From Thermoguttaceae bacterium (GTDB taxonomy: Bacteria; Planctomycetota; Planctomycetia; Pirellulales; Thermoguttaceae), in the NCBI GenBank assembly GCA_017549085.1, contig JAFYVO010000435.1, positions 1-5,034 of the forward strand: DNA of 5,034 bases, given 5' to 3'. Made by a program: the position numbers and the translations under genes. The notes beneath the pieces are model-generated. The model did not search any database, was not told where the DNA came from, and worked only from the letters and a program-made list of their open reading frames with translations. Below are positions 4,789-5,034 of the stretch, piece after piece (the first letter of the stretch is position 1; the number at the start of each line of letters is the position of its first letter).

Positions 4789-5034
4789 ATGAGCATTAAG
4801 ACTTCCCGTCGCGATTTCCTTAAGGTTTCGACGATCGCGGGCGCCGGTTTTATGGTTGGCGCCGGCAACACCGTTAAACTCGCCCGCGCTTCCGCTCTCC
4901 AAGGCCTCGCGGTCGCCGGTATCGGCGTCGGCGGCAAAGGCGCTAGCGACATCCAACAAGCCGGCATCTACGGCAACGTCGTCGCCCTCTGCGATATCGA
5001 CAAAGGCACGCTCGAAGGCCAAGCGAAAAACTTC
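4789..5034 (+). CDS. Tat-exported Gfo/Idh/MocA family oxidoreductase (N-terminal part)
   Basis: The first 82 codons of a gene that continues beyond the window. Residues 6-12 (SRRDFLK) are a textbook twin-arginine motif, followed by an uncharged stretch rich in Gly and Ala (13-29) and a likely cleavage region near A34-A36, so the product should be folded with its cofactor and exported by Tat. The mature part opens with a Rossmann strand-loop-helix: LAVAGIGVGGKGASDI (40-55) has the Gly-rich NAD(P)-binding loop (G44, G46, G49, G51), and NVVALCDID (63-71) ends the second strand with the acidic residue that commonly contacts the cofactor ribose. This is typical of Gfo/Idh/MocA proteins, which oxidise or reduce sugars, inositols and related polyols and are very numerous in planctomycetes. 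Substrate cannot be read from this part. Codons are skewed to GGC (12 of 14 Gly) and GCC, unlike the minus-strand genes, suggesting high expression. It has its own promoter and leader. Confidence 0.92.
   Translation, partial: MSIKTSRRDFLKVSTIAGAGFMVGAGNTVKLARASALQGLAVAGIGVGGKGASDIQQAGIYGNVVALCDIDKGTLEGQAKNF

Overview
The window looks like chromosomal DNA of a planctomycete, probably in or near the Pirellulales/Thermoguttaceae. Three things point there: a Tat-exported Gfo/Idh/MocA oxidoreductase, a GH10-fold protein of a type I associate with planctomycetes, and a GspK-like pseudopilin with a long low-complexity tail. Base composition is GC- and CpG-rich, with runs of CGACG/GTCG-type words. 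This leaves long Arg-rich open frames on the non-coding strand of the two big genes. The lineage rests on protein style remembered from these families, not on a search.

Layout, left to right. Bases 1-117 hold nothing I can assign. Next, on the minus strand, is a stand-alone tRNA-Ile(GAU) unit: promoter (304-331), tRNA (164-238) and a strong Rho-independent terminator (118-152). Bases 393-4368 carry two minus-strand genes 49 nt apart, read as one transcript. The promoter-proximal gene (2665-4368) encodes a GH10-like TIM-barrel protein whose usual catalytic positions are not conserved. The second (393-2615) encodes a GspK-type minor pseudopilin with a roughly 200-residue disordered C-terminal extension. 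A terminator-like hairpin overlaps its stop codon.

Bases 4369-4788 are an AT-rich divergent control region. It holds a good minus-strand promoter (4449-4477) for the two-gene unit, with a perfect 8-bp hairpin in its leader. It also holds helically phased A-tracts (4582-4618) and a plus-strand promoter with a consensus -10 (4634-4662). That promoter gives a leader of about 120 nt containing a terminator-like hairpin with a T7 run (4737-4769) just before a strong Shine-Dalgarno. The leader serves a plus-strand gene starting at 4789 and cut off by the window end: a Tat-signal Gfo/Idh/MocA oxidoreductase with smoother codon use, suggesting higher expression.

How they work together: the pseudopilin implies a type II secretion-like pseudopilus, but no other secretion gene is visible. 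The GH10-like protein has no signal peptide, so it is not an obvious substrate, and its link to the pseudopilin rests on linkage alone. The oxidoreductase is exported by the separate Tat route and is divergently controlled. No mobile element, CRISPR array or clear defence system was seen. The points most worth a second look are the degenerate GH10-like protein, the evenly spaced DP[LF] motifs in the pseudopilin tail, and the possible attenuator before the oxidoreductase.
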